Assembly: GCA_902596375.1 (NCBI GenBank) | Contig: CACJTU010000001.1 | Coordinates: 1 to 64,000, forward strand | Direction of reading: 5' to 3' | Source of the DNA: an uncultured Pelagibacteraceae bacterium | GTDB taxonomy: Bacteria; Pseudomonadota; Alphaproteobacteria; Pelagibacterales; Pelagibacteraceae | Length of the DNA stretch: 64,000 nt | Program-made: the position numbers and the translations under genes | Shown here: piece by piece, positions 41,468 to 49,832 of the stretch | Layout: each line of letters opens with the position of its first letter | Position numbering within the stretch: the first letter of the stretch is position 1 | Notes under the pieces: generated by a model | What the model was told of the DNA's origin: nothing | What the model saw: the letters and a program-made list of their open reading frames with translations, nothing else | The model's database searches: none

Positions 41468-42256
41468 ATGTTTTTATCAGAGAAACAAATTCATGATTAT
41501 CAAAATGATGGTGTAATTATAATCAAGGATGTATTTAAAGATTGGATTGATCCGCTTAGAAAAGGATTTCAAAAAGTTTTAGATAGCCCAAGTAAGCACG
41601 GAAGAGAAAATGTAAAAGATGATAATGGAAGATTTTTTGAGGATTATTGTAATTGGGAGAGGATTGAAGAATTTAAGCATTGTTTATATAATTCACTTGG
41701 AGCTCAAATAGTTGCAGAAGCAACTAATTCTAAATCTATTCAAATTTTTCATGAACATATTTTTATAAAGGATCCAGGTACTCACAAAGAAACACCTTGG
41801 CATCAAGATATGCCATATTACTGTGTTGATGGTAACGATACTGGAAGTTTTTGGATCCCATTAGATGAGGTAGATCATAAAAATAATCTTAAATTAATTT
41901 TAGGTTCTCACAAATGGTCAAAGTTAATTAGACCTACTAAATGGTCAAATAACCAATCCTGGTATGATGATGATAGTACTTTTATGGATTTACCCCCATC
42001 AAAAGAATTTGAAAAAAATATTTTAATTCCAGAACTAAGTTTAGGTGATGCTGTTTTATTTAATTTTAAAACTGTCCATGGTTCAACAGGAAATAATTCT
42101 TCTAAATCACGTAGAGCATTTTCGATGCGATTTATAGGAGATGACGTTAAATATATTCATAGAGGAGGACCAACTTCACCTCCATTTGATGGAATAAATT
42201 TAAAAACGGGAGATTTGATGAGAGATGATTGGTTTCCTAAAGTTTTTAGTAGCTAG
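41468..42256 (+). CDS. phytanoyl-CoA dioxygenase (PhyH) family oxygenase
   Basis: This 262-residue Fe(II)/2-oxoglutarate-dependent oxygenase candidate has the iron-binding HxD in TPWHQDMPYYCVDG near residue 110. The distal His is in VHGSTGNNSSKSRRAFSMRF near 200, which also carries the Arg that binds 2-oxoglutarate. The N-terminal FLSEKQIHDYQNDGVIIIKD is the usual PhyH start. It is translated directly after the amino-acid permeases (2-base gap), so hydroxylation of an imported amino acid or derivative (an ectoine- or lysine-hydroxylase-like role) is possible. The family is broad and the substrate is not visible. It overlaps the convergent gene by 11 bases. Confidence 0.88.
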   Translation: MFLSEKQIHDYQNDGVIIIKDVFKDWIDPLRKGFQKVLDSPSKHGRENVKDDNGRFFEDYCNWERIEEFKHCLYNSLGAQIVAEATNSKSIQIFHEHIFIKDPGTHKETPWHQDMPYYCVDGNDTGSFWIPLDEVDHKNNLKLILGSHKWSKLIRPTKWSNNQSWYDDDSTFMDLPPSKEFEKNILIPELSLGDAVLFNFKTVHGSTGNNSSKSRRAFSMRFIGDDVKYIHRGGPTSPPFDGINLKTGDLMRDDWFPKVFSS

Positions 42257-42635
42257 TATATTCTTTAATTTCTTTGATAATTGATCCAGTGTGATTATTC
42301 ATTTCTAATTTAATTTTTGCTCGATCATCATTTAAAAAATGAACATCTCTAGATAATTTTATAAATTTATCACCAAAGTCCTTGTTTTTTTCACAATCTC
42401 TTTTGTCATCTTCTATAACCCACAACTTAGCATTAATTTCTTTTAAATCTTGGAATAATTTATTTAATTTACCGTCAGATTTAACATTTTTTTCTAACTG
42501 ATCTTTAAGAATCGAATGTTCATTCGATATAAATTTTAGTTTTTCAGGGTCTTTAATTTTTTCTTTTTTAATTTCTAGGATTGAAATTTTGTCTAAAAGC
42601 TCACCAACCGATACTTCTACTATAATTTTATTCAT
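42246..42635 (-). CDS. small helical protein, DUF6165-like
   Basis: This 129-residue, charged, predominantly alpha-helical protein begins MNKIIVEVSVGELLDKISIL, which I associate with the DUF6165 family found beside glycosyltransferases. Heptad-like stretches (NEHSILKDQLEKNVK; LFQDLKEINAKLWVIEDD) suggest a coiled coil. It is divergent from the family 9 glycosyltransferase with 32 bases between starts, supporting a role connected to cell-surface glycan synthesis. There is no signal peptide and no catalytic motif. Function unknown. Confidence 0.65.
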   Translation of the reverse strand: MNKIIVEVSVGELLDKISILEIKKEKIKDPEKLKFISNEHSILKDQLEKNVKSDGKLNKLFQDLKEINAKLWVIEDDKRDCEKNKDFGDKFIKLSRDVHFLNDDRAKIKLEMNNHTGSIIKEIKEYTSY

Positions 42636-42667
42636 TAAATTTCATACTATGTTAAATTGTTAAAATT

Positions 42668-43609
42668 ATGTCTAATATTTTAATCATTAAACATGGATCT
42701 TTAGGTGATATAGCTCAAGCTTGTGGTGCAATTCAAGATATTTCTGAGAATCATAAAGGAGATGAAATTTATTTGCTAACAACTAAACCATATTTTGATT
42801 TATTTAAAAAAAATCCACATATTTCTGATGTTATCTTAGATAAGCGATTATCAAGACTGAACTTAATTTATTTATATTTATTAATGAAAAATATAAAAAA
42901 ATATAATTTTTCTAAAGTTTACGATCTTCAGAATTCAAGTAGAACAGCCTTTTATAAAAAAATTTTATTTCCAAAAGCAACAAAAGATATTTGGTCTTCT
43001 ACAGAAACTACTTTACCTGAAGGAACCACAAAAGAAGATTTTGATAAAGACTCTGTTCTATCTAGATTTGATTATCAATTAAAAAGTTCAGGCATAAATA
43101 CAAATCATACATTGAACCCTGATTTTTCTTGGTGCACAACAGATATATCTCAAATAAAAAACTATCATCAATTAGATAAATATATTCTCCTTTTTCCTTT
43201 TTGCTCTCCTCATTTAACTTCAAAGAAATGGCCTTATTATAATGAATTAATTTCAATGATTAATGAAAAGTCAGAAAATAAATTTAAAGTAGTTATTGCT
43301 CCTGGACCTGGTGAAATTAAAGAAGCATCAAATATTAATGCACTCTGTGTTTTAGATAATGGCAAAGCATTAGATATTTCACAGTTAGCAACATTAATTA
43401 AAGATAGTTCATTTGTTGTTGCTAATGATACTGGACCAGCGCATATGACAGCACATTTAGGTTCAAAAGGAATCGCTTTATTTGGATCTCATACAACTCC
43501 TTTTAAAGTAAGTATAGAAAGGGAAAATTTTAAAGCAATAGAAGCCCCTGAATTGTTTAAACTTTCAGCAGAAAAAGTTTTTGAAAGACTTTCTGAAATT
43601 ATTTCTTGA
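42668..43609 (+). CDS. glycosyltransferase family 9 (heptosyltransferase-like)
   Basis: This 313-residue GT-B enzyme has the N-terminal ILIIKHGSLGDIAQACGAIQ, matching the heptosyltransferase donor-domain start (K-x-GS-GD). The C-terminal acceptor loop VVANDTGPAHMTAHLGSKGI near residue 256 carries the D-TGP-H signature, followed by ALFGSHTTP. These enzymes add heptose or related sugars to the lipopolysaccharide core on the cytoplasmic face of the membrane. The divergent DUF6165-like gene is its probable partner. The 3' end overlaps the convergent AbrB-type gene by 11 bases. Confidence 0.88.
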   Translation: MSNILIIKHGSLGDIAQACGAIQDISENHKGDEIYLLTTKPYFDLFKKNPHISDVILDKRLSRLNLIYLYLLMKNIKKYNFSKVYDLQNSSRTAFYKKILFPKATKDIWSSTETTLPEGTTKEDFDKDSVLSRFDYQLKSSGINTNHTLNPDFSWCTTDISQIKNYHQLDKYILLFPFCSPHLTSKKWPYYNELISMINEKSENKFKVVIAPGPGEIKEASNINALCVLDNGKALDISQLATLIKDSSFVVANDTGPAHMTAHLGSKGIALFGSHTTPFKVSIERENFKAIEAPELFKLSAEKVFERLSEIIS

Positions 43610-44675
43610 TTTTTTCAATTAGTCTTAAAAAGACAGGAACTGTGAAAAGTATGAAAAGTAATCTTATTATATGGTGAAAAGCAACAAAGTCTGGGTCTAA
43701 ATCAAAAGCAATTGCTATAACTGCTACCTCATAAATTCCACCAGGGCTATAAGATAATATTAAAGTTAAAATATTTGTCTCAACAAAAAATGTTGCAACA
43801 TAGGCTGCAACCAAACCTAATACTACCAAAATAGTAGTAGCTACAATACTATGTAGAGAATTATTTGCTATTTCTTTAATAGTTTTTTCAGCAAACCTAC
43901 AACCAACTGAAGAACCAAGTATTAGTAGACAAAAATTTACTGTTTCATCTGGCAATTTATATGAGGCTGTATCTGTAATTTGTAACAAACCACTCGCAAA
44001 TAAAGTTCCAGAGAGTAAAGCAGCAGGAATTCTAATTTTATCAAATACAAAAATAAAAAACAATGATGCAATAATAAGTGAAATTAAATTTAAATGATTT
44101 TGAGCAAAATAATTGAAGTCGTCATTTAATAAAACATTGTTGTTAGTATTATTAACTATAATAAATGGAATGACTGTTATTATGATGATTAATCTAATTA
44201 GGTGTGAGGTTGCAACTTGAGATAAATCCGTTTTTTCATTTTCAGCTAAAATCATTAAAGGACCTAGTGCTCCAGGAGCTGCTGAAAATATCGAGGCTTT
44301 TTTACCATAACTTGCAAATTTTTGAAGGTATTTAGCTACAACTAAAATACAAATTATTATGTATATTAACATTATTAATGAAGTCCAAATCCAATCAAGC
44401 ATTTGATTAAATAGATTTTGGTCAATGTAATTTCCAATATGCAAACCTAAAATTATCAAGATAAAACTTAATACAATTTTAGGCATGATAATTTTTAGAC
44501 CTGATAAAGCAGCAATTGAAGTAACAATCATAGGTCCTAAAAACCAAGCTAGAGGAATATTAAAATAGTCAGCAATAATTGCGCTAGGAAAAGAAATTAT
44601 TAAAACAGAGATAAATTTTAAAGAAAATACTTTTTTCGTATTTTCAAGATAAGATTTGATTTGATGTTTAATCAT
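43599..44675 (-). CDS. AbrB-family membrane protein
   Basis: This is a 358-residue integral membrane protein with about ten helices arranged as two repeats, the pattern of the AbrB/YdgI-type membrane family (not the DNA-binding AbrB). Each repeat carries a short glycine/proline signature: FNIPLAWFLGPMIVTSIAAL near residue 38 and FSAAPGALGPLMILAE near 130 in the first half, and SPGGIYEVAVIAIAFDLDP near 310 in the second. The family includes suspected regulators of aromatic or ammonia metabolism and uncharacterised transporters. Its substrate is unknown. It is divergent from the tctCBA transporter (216-base gap), so related regulation or efflux of the same organic acid is possible. Confidence 0.8.
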   Translation of the reverse strand: MIKHQIKSYLENTKKVFSLKFISVLIISFPSAIIADYFNIPLAWFLGPMIVTSIAALSGLKIIMPKIVLSFILIILGLHIGNYIDQNLFNQMLDWIWTSLIMLIYIIICILVVAKYLQKFASYGKKASIFSAAPGALGPLMILAENEKTDLSQVATSHLIRLIIIITVIPFIIVNNTNNNVLLNDDFNYFAQNHLNLISLIIASLFFIFVFDKIRIPAALLSGTLFASGLLQITDTASYKLPDETVNFCLLILGSSVGCRFAEKTIKEIANNSLHSIVATTILVVLGLVAAYVATFFVETNILTLILSYSPGGIYEVAVIAIAFDLDPDFVAFHHIIRLLFILFTVPVFLRLIEKIKK

Positions 44676-44851
44676 TTATTAAGCTTCTACCATCAACTAT
44701 GCAAAAGATAAGAAAAAATGTATTAGTGAACAAAGTGAAAATTTAATTTTTAAAATTAATAAAATTATAAGTTTTATTAATATTTATTTTGAGAAAAAAG
44801 TTTCAATTAAAAGTTGTGTTACTTAATTAGAGGTTGAATAAAGATTAAGAC

Positions 44852-44857
44852 TATAAT
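44852..44857 (+). promoter_or_regulatory. candidate -10 element of tctC
   Basis: A perfect TATAAT lies 35 bases upstream of the tctC start, in the 216-base gap to the divergent AbrB-type gene. No good -35 hexamer is found at 16-18 bases. The rest of the gap is A+T-rich with nothing else recognisable, apart from the GAGAGGG ribosome-binding site before tctC. Confidence 0.4.
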
Positions 44858-44891
44858 TAACTTACATTTTTAAATTAGAGAGGGATAAATA

Positions 44892-45872
44892 ATGAAAAAC
44901 TTAAAAAAAATAGTTTCAGTATTATTCTCAGCAATCCTATTATTCTCAGCAACAACTACAAGCTCAGTAGCAATTGACAAATTGCACTTTGTAATTGGTG
45001 GTGGTGCTGGTGGTGGTTGGGATGGAACTGCTAGAGGTACTGGAGAAGCTTTAACAAAAGCTGGAATGTTGAGTAGTGCATCATTTGAAAATATGTCAGG
45101 TGGTGGTGGTGGAAAAGCTTTAGCTTATATGATTAATACTAAACCTGCTAATACAGTTTTAGTTCAATCAACACCATTAGTATTAAGATCAATCACTAGA
45201 CACAAAGGTTATGTAAAAGGAAGTGGAACTTTATCTTATAAAGATGTTGTGCCAATCGCTGGTGTAATTGGTGACTACGGTGCTATTGCTGTTGCAAAAA
45301 GTTCATCTTTTAAAAATTTTAAAGATGTAGTTGATGCATATAAAAAAGATCCAAATTCAGTTAAAATGGCAGGAGGATCAGTAAGAGGAAGTATGGACCA
45401 TTTGATTGGTGCTTTAGCTTTCCAAGCTGCAGGTGCAGATCCGAATGCTGTTCAATACATTCCTTATGATGCTGGTGGAAAAGCTTTAGCTGGACTTTTA
45501 TCTGGAGAAACTCAAATCATATCAACTGGTTTAGGTGAATTGATGGGGGCAAGAGACCAAGTAAGAATTATTGGTATCACTGCCCCTTCAAGAGTTTCTG
45601 ATGCACCAGATGCACCAACTCTTAAAGAACAAGGATACGATGTACAATTCGTTAACTGGAGAGGTTTCTTTGGCCCTCCAGGTATGAGTAATGCTGATAG
45701 ATCAGCTATTGCAAAAATGCTTGGCGATGTACAAAAAACTCCTGAATGGGAAACTGTCAGAGCAAGAAATGCTTGGGTTAATATTTATAATCCAGAAGGC
45801 AAGTTTGTTTCTTTCCTAGAAAAACAAACTCAAGAAATGACAGCTCTTATGAAAAAACTAGGAGTGATATAA
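44892..45872 (+). CDS. tctC: tripartite tricarboxylate transporter binding protein TctC
   Basis: This is a 326-residue periplasmic binding protein. The signal peptide (LFSAILLFSATTTSSVA) precedes IDKLHFVIGGGAGGGWDGTA, the glycine-rich first ligand loop of TctC/Bug proteins. ENMSGGGGGKALAYMINTK (near 55), VKMAGGSVRGSMDHLIGALA near 155 and the IPYDAGGKALAGLLSGE segment near 193 are further family motifs. The ligand class is organic (di/tri)carboxylates. It has a strong Shine-Dalgarno (GAGAGGG). An intrinsic terminator lies 22 bases after its stop and encloses the tctB start. Confidence 0.92.
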   Translation: MKNLKKIVSVLFSAILLFSATTTSSVAIDKLHFVIGGGAGGGWDGTARGTGEALTKAGMLSSASFENMSGGGGGKALAYMINTKPANTVLVQSTPLVLRSITRHKGYVKGSGTLSYKDVVPIAGVIGDYGAIAVAKSSSFKNFKDVVDAYKKDPNSVKMAGGSVRGSMDHLIGALAFQAAGADPNAVQYIPYDAGGKALAGLLSGETQIISTGLGELMGARDQVRIIGITAPSRVSDAPDAPTLKEQGYDVQFVNWRGFFGPPGMSNADRSAIAKMLGDVQKTPEWETVRARNAWVNIYNPEGKFVSFLEKQTQEMTALMKKLGVI

Positions 45873-45893
45873 TCCTTAGGATTATTTGAAATT

Positions 45894-45948
45894 AGAGCAG
45901 TGAATATAAATACTACAAAAATTATATCACTGCTCTTTTTTATTTTTT
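45894..45948 (+). terminator. intrinsic terminator overlapping the tctB start codon
   Basis: A 10-bp perfect stem (AGAGCAGTGA with TCACTGCTCT) has a 23-base loop and is followed by six T, an A and six more T. The GTG start of tctB (45900) is inside the 5' arm and the T-run encodes its Leu/Phe-rich first helix, so terminator and coding sequence share bases. Confidence 0.82.
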
Positions 45949-46370
45949 CAGTATTTTATTTATATACTGCTTACCAAATTCAAGTATTTGCATTTGATGA
46001 AAATGCACCATTTAATGCACGAACATTTCCAATTTATTTAGGTTATGCAGGATTATTTTTTTCTGGATTAAAACTTATTTTACCTGATCCAAATACGATT
46101 AAAGTAGAACATAAAAGCTTAGAGTATAAAAAAACAGGTATACTTATACTGATTGCAATTGTTTATGGAGCTACAATTTTAAAAGTTGGATATTTTTTAA
46201 CTACGTCTTTATTTTTATTTGCGTCATATTATTTTCTAGGAGAACGAAGATGGATTTTAATGTTTTTATTATCCTTTCCATTTGTTGCCGCCTTTATGTA
46301 TCTCCTGCATGGTATTCTTGATATTTATTTGAGAGATCCATTCTTACAATCAATAGGAGTTATGGGATGA
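45900..46370 (+). CDS. tctB: tripartite tricarboxylate transporter small subunit TctB
   Basis: This 156-residue protein has four helices (about 7-25, 41-57, 73-90 and 98-138 as two), the usual TctB layout, with FNARTFPIYLGYAGLFFSG near residue 38. The only plausible start is GTG at 45900: no later in-frame start would keep helix 1, and the frame runs back without a stop only as far as the tctC stop. That start lies within a terminator stem and has no convincing Shine-Dalgarno. It shares the reading frame of tctC (27 bases between stop and start) and overlaps tctA by 4 bases (ATGA). Confidence 0.82.
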   Translation: MNINTTKIISLLFFIFSVFYLYTAYQIQVFAFDENAPFNARTFPIYLGYAGLFFSGLKLILPDPNTIKVEHKSLEYKKTGILILIAIVYGATILKVGYFLTTSLFLFASYYFLGERRWILMFLLSFPFVAAFMYLLHGILDIYLRDPFLQSIGVMG

Positions 46371-47866
46371 TTGAAGGAATATTAATTGGATTAACAACTG
46401 CACTTACTTTTCAAAATATATTAATGGTTATGGTTGGTTGTTTTTTTGGAACAATTATTGGAATGCTTCCTGGTCTTGGTCCAATGACTGCAATCGCATT
46501 AATGATACCAATTACTTATGGTTTTGATCCTGCAACAGGATTAATTTTGATGGCTGGAGTTTATTATGGAGCAGTATTTGGTGGTTCTACTTCTTCTATA
46601 TTATTAAATGCACCTGGCGTCCCTGGAACTGTTGCAACTTCATTTGATGGTTATCCTATGGCACAACAAGGTAAAGCGGGTAAAGCTTTAGCGATTGCAG
46701 CCTGGAGTTCGTTTGCGGGTGGAACTTTGTCTGCAATTTATTTATTGTTTATGGCACCAAGTTTATCAAAAGTAAGTTTGTCTTTCAGATCACCAGATTA
46801 TTTTGCTTTAATGATTTTAGGCTTAACTGCAATCGCTGCTTTTTCATCTAAAGGACAATTTTTAAAAGCAATGATGATGGTAGTTCTAGGATTAATGTTA
46901 GCATCTGTTGGTCAAGACAGTTTGTCTGATATTACAAGATTTACATTTAATAATATGAACTTAACAGATGGTATTAGCTTTGTACTTGTTGTTATGGCAA
47001 CATTTGCAATGAGCGAAGCATTAACAATTATTTTAAAAAGAAATGATCCAACTAGTGCTGCTAAACAAGTTTCTTTAACTGAACTTGGTTCAATTAAAAT
47101 CAATAAAGAAGAACGAATAAAAATGTACAAAACAATCCCAAGATCCTCAGTAATTGGATTTTTAATTGGTGTATTACCGGGAGCAGGAGCAACAATTGCA
47201 TCTTTTTTAGCTTACGGAATGGAACGAAACGTCGTTAGTGATGAGGAAAAAGAAAAATTTGGTAAAGGTAGTGTAAATGGTTTGTCGGCACCAGAAACAG
47301 CAAACAACGCTGCTTGCTCAGGTTCTTTTGTTCCTATGCTTACTTTAGGAATTCCTGGAAGCGGAACTACAGCTGTAATGCTAGGGGCTCTTTTAGGTTT
47401 TGGTGTTCAGCCTGGTCCTAGACTTTATATGACGAATCCAGAGATTTTTTGGTCAATAATTATGTCTATGTACATTGGAATGGTAATTCTTCTTATATTA
47501 AATCTACCACTAATTCCTTATATAGCTAGAATTCTTGCTGTTCCTAAAAATTATTTAATTCCTCTAATTTTATTTTTCTCTGTTACCGGGATTTACGTAA
47601 TGTCATTTAATAATTTTGATATTTATTTAATGATTGGTATTGCTGTAGTAGCCACTTTTTTAAGATTATATGATTTTCCTATGCCACCTTTAATATTAGC
47701 TTTTGTTTTAGGGGGATTGATGGAGGAAAACTTGAGACGATCTTTATTATTAAGTAATGGTTCATGGGAATTTTTGTGGGACAGAACATTAACTGCATTC
47801 ATCCTGGCAATTACAATTTTAATTGTAGTTTGGCATATTTACAAAACCTTTAAGAAGAAAAATTAA
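46367..47866 (+). CDS. tctA: tripartite tricarboxylate transporter large subunit TctA
   Basis: This 499-residue permease has 11-12 helices. It carries two inverted-repeat signature loops: GMLPGLGPMTAIALMIPIT near residue 32, and GVLPGAGATIASFLAYGMER near 268 with NGLSAPETANNAACSGSFVP just after. YGAVFGGSTSSILLNAPGVP near 67 is also typical. It uses an ion gradient to import the organic acid delivered by TctC. It overlaps tctB by 4 bases and is the last gene of the operon. Its stop overlaps the convergent EamA gene by 4 bases. Confidence 0.94.
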   Translation: MIEGILIGLTTALTFQNILMVMVGCFFGTIIGMLPGLGPMTAIALMIPITYGFDPATGLILMAGVYYGAVFGGSTSSILLNAPGVPGTVATSFDGYPMAQQGKAGKALAIAAWSSFAGGTLSAIYLLFMAPSLSKVSLSFRSPDYFALMILGLTAIAAFSSKGQFLKAMMMVVLGLMLASVGQDSLSDITRFTFNNMNLTDGISFVLVVMATFAMSEALTIILKRNDPTSAAKQVSLTELGSIKINKEERIKMYKTIPRSSVIGFLIGVLPGAGATIASFLAYGMERNVVSDEEKEKFGKGSVNGLSAPETANNAACSGSFVPMLTLGIPGSGTTAVMLGALLGFGVQPGPRLYMTNPEIFWSIIMSMYIGMVILLILNLPLIPYIARILAVPKNYLIPLILFFSVTGIYVMSFNNFDIYLMIGIAVVATFLRLYDFPMPPLILAFVLGGLMEENLRRSLLLSNGSWEFLWDRTLTAFILAITILIVVWHIYKTFKKKN

Positions 47867-48753
47867 GATTTAATATCTATACGTTTTCTAATGATTTCTT
47901 TGTCAAGCTTCATTTCACGATATGACATGATTAAAACACCTAAAAATATAACACTAGCACCAATCCAAGTGAAGAGATCAGGTGTTTCACTAAAAACATA
48001 ATATCCAATTAAAGAAGCAAACACTAAACTTAGAAATGAGTATGGTTGTGTCATACTAACATCTACTAATTTGTATGCGTGATTAATGCAAAGATGTAAC
48101 AATGTACCAAATAAACCTGCAAAAAATAAATAAATCAAAGTTTGAAAACCAGGTGTTTGCCAATAAAACAACGCAATAATGAAACTAAAAATTGTCATAT
48201 ACGTATATCCATAAGATAAAATCGTAATCGAACTATCATCTTTTGCGATAGTTTTTGTAATTATAATCACTATTGACCACATAAAAGACGAGGCCAGCGC
48301 CATATAAACTCCAAGAGAGATTTCAATTATTCCTGGTCTTAAAATTATTAACATTCCTATAAATCCTAAAACCAGTGCAAAACTCCTGTATATGTAAATT
48401 TTTTCTCCTAGAAATAAAACTGCCAATATTGTTACTATGAAAGGAACCACAAAAGATATAGCTGTAGCTTTTTCGATTGGCATCATTACTAAGGCTGAGA
48501 AATATAATAACATTGAAGGTAAGTTCAAAACCGCTCTAAGGAAATGTTTCTTATGATGATTTGTTTTAAACACTGTAAAATTAGATTTTAGCATATAGGG
48601 AAAAATAATTAGTAATCCAAATAAAAATCTAAAAAACCCTGCAACATAAACATTAACTTCCTCCTGTGCTAATTTTAAAAAGCTTAACATTAATGTTCCA
48701 CAAAAAACTGAGATTATAATTAAAAAAATTGCTAATTTATTATTTGAAATCAA
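47863..48753 (-). CDS. EamA/DMT-family transporter
   Basis: This 296-residue protein has ten predicted helices in two five-helix EamA repeats (roughly 5-140 and 150-285). Features are FLRFLFGLLIIFPYML near residue 42 and MPIEKATAISFVVPFIVTIL near 91, with the second-repeat equivalent MTQPYSFLSLVFASLIGYYV near 235. Members export or import small metabolites such as amino acids or nucleobases; the substrate is not readable. It overlaps the upstream glycosyltransferase gene by 4 bases, forming one unit with it and the redoxin. Confidence 0.88.
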   Translation of the reverse strand: MISNNKLAIFLIIISVFCGTLMLSFLKLAQEEVNVYVAGFFRFLFGLLIIFPYMLKSNFTVFKTNHHKKHFLRAVLNLPSMLLYFSALVMMPIEKATAISFVVPFIVTILAVLFLGEKIYIYRSFALVLGFIGMLIILRPGIIEISLGVYMALASSFMWSIVIIITKTIAKDDSSITILSYGYTYMTIFSFIIALFYWQTPGFQTLIYLFFAGLFGTLLHLCINHAYKLVDVSMTQPYSFLSLVFASLIGYYVFSETPDLFTWIGASVIFLGVLIMSYREMKLDKEIIRKRIDIKS

Positions 48754-49832
48754 TTTAGTATCTTTTTGTATTCTTCAACTATTTTTGACCATTGAAATTT
48801 ATTCACAAATTCTTTTGCATTTTTTCCAAGCTCTAAATATTTTTTATTTTCCAGCAAAGAGGTAATAGATGAATAAATGTCATCAAGATTATTTCCATCA
48901 CATATTAGACCAGTTTTTTCATGATTTATTACATCTGATGCTCCACCATCTTTACCACCAATCGATGGAACACTGTATTGTGCTGCTTCAACGTAAGCTA
49001 TCCCAAAACCTTCAACTGATGTTTTATGAATTATTGATGGCATTATAAAGATATTTGATTTTGAAACTAATGCATTTTTTAAATCATTGCTTATATCTTT
49101 AAAAAACATGACTTGTGCTTCAAGGTCTAGCTCCTTCACTAGTTTTTTAATATTTTCCTCTTCCTCTCCATATCCAACACATATGTAAACAATATCGGGA
49201 TAAATTTGTTTTAAATTTCTTAAAGCCATCACTATTTTTTCATGATTTTTACGTTTATCAAATCTTGAAACTGTAATTAGTCTTGGATTTTTAACTTTAA
49301 GTATACTTTCAACTTTATCTAAAGTTTTTTTGTTTAACTCTTGAGCTGGGTCTACACCACAATTAATCACAACAATTTTATTTTCAATCACACCACAATT
49401 TATTGCAAGATTTTTTGTATAATGAGAATTAGCTATCACTTTTTCAACACCGTTTAAGACTTTTAATATTCTTTTATTTTGAGCAGAATTTTTTGGGTGG
49501 TTTATTTCCTTTCCATGAATTAAACAGTATTTTTTCTTAGATGTTTTAATCAATTCTAAACTTTTCCAGTGATCAGCAATGACTCCATCTACTTTATTTT
49601 CTTTAATGTATTCGTTAATTAATTGAGCTTTCCTGTATTTTCTAAGTAATTTAATTCCACCAACTCTTTCAATTGAGAAAGAAGCTTGTTCATCAAATTC
49701 TTTGTGGCCTTCTTTAAAATCTGCAAAAACTTTAATCATAAAGTTTTTTGATAATTCTCTTGATAAACCCCACATTAAACTTTGCATACCACCAAGCTCT
49801 GGTGGGAATGATCTAGTTATAATTAGATACAT
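48750..49832 (-). CDS. glycosyltransferase family 4
   Basis: This 360-residue GT-B retaining glycosyltransferase starts with TRSFPPELGGMQSLMWGLSR, the acceptor-domain glycine loop. The donor domain carries LITVSRFDKRKNHEKIVMAL near residue 183, VYICVGYGEEEENIKKLV near 212 and the E-x7-E motif in EGFGIAYVEAAQYSVPSIGG near 277. It probably adds a sugar from a nucleotide-sugar donor to a lipid or surface glycan at the cytoplasmic membrane face. It lies between a redoxin gene (sharing one base) and an EamA transporter gene (4-base overlap). Confidence 0.88.
   Translation of the reverse strand: MYLIITRSFPPELGGMQSLMWGLSRELSKNFMIKVFADFKEGHKEFDEQASFSIERVGGIKLLRKYRKAQLINEYIKENKVDGVIADHWKSLELIKTSKKKYCLIHGKEINHPKNSAQNKRILKVLNGVEKVIANSHYTKNLAINCGVIENKIVVINCGVDPAQELNKKTLDKVESILKVKNPRLITVSRFDKRKNHEKIVMALRNLKQIYPDIVYICVGYGEEEENIKKLVKELDLEAQVMFFKDISNDLKNALVSKSNIFIMPSIIHKTSVEGFGIAYVEAAQYSVPSIGGKDGGASDVINHEKTGLICDGNNLDDIYSSITSLLENKKYLELGKNAKEFVNKFQWSKIVEEYKKILN

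Noticed and set aside
44676-44891. Hidden small gene in the AbrB/tctC gap
   Set aside because: The gap has only short open frames without ribosome-binding sites. Its A+T-rich content and TATAAT fit a promoter region.
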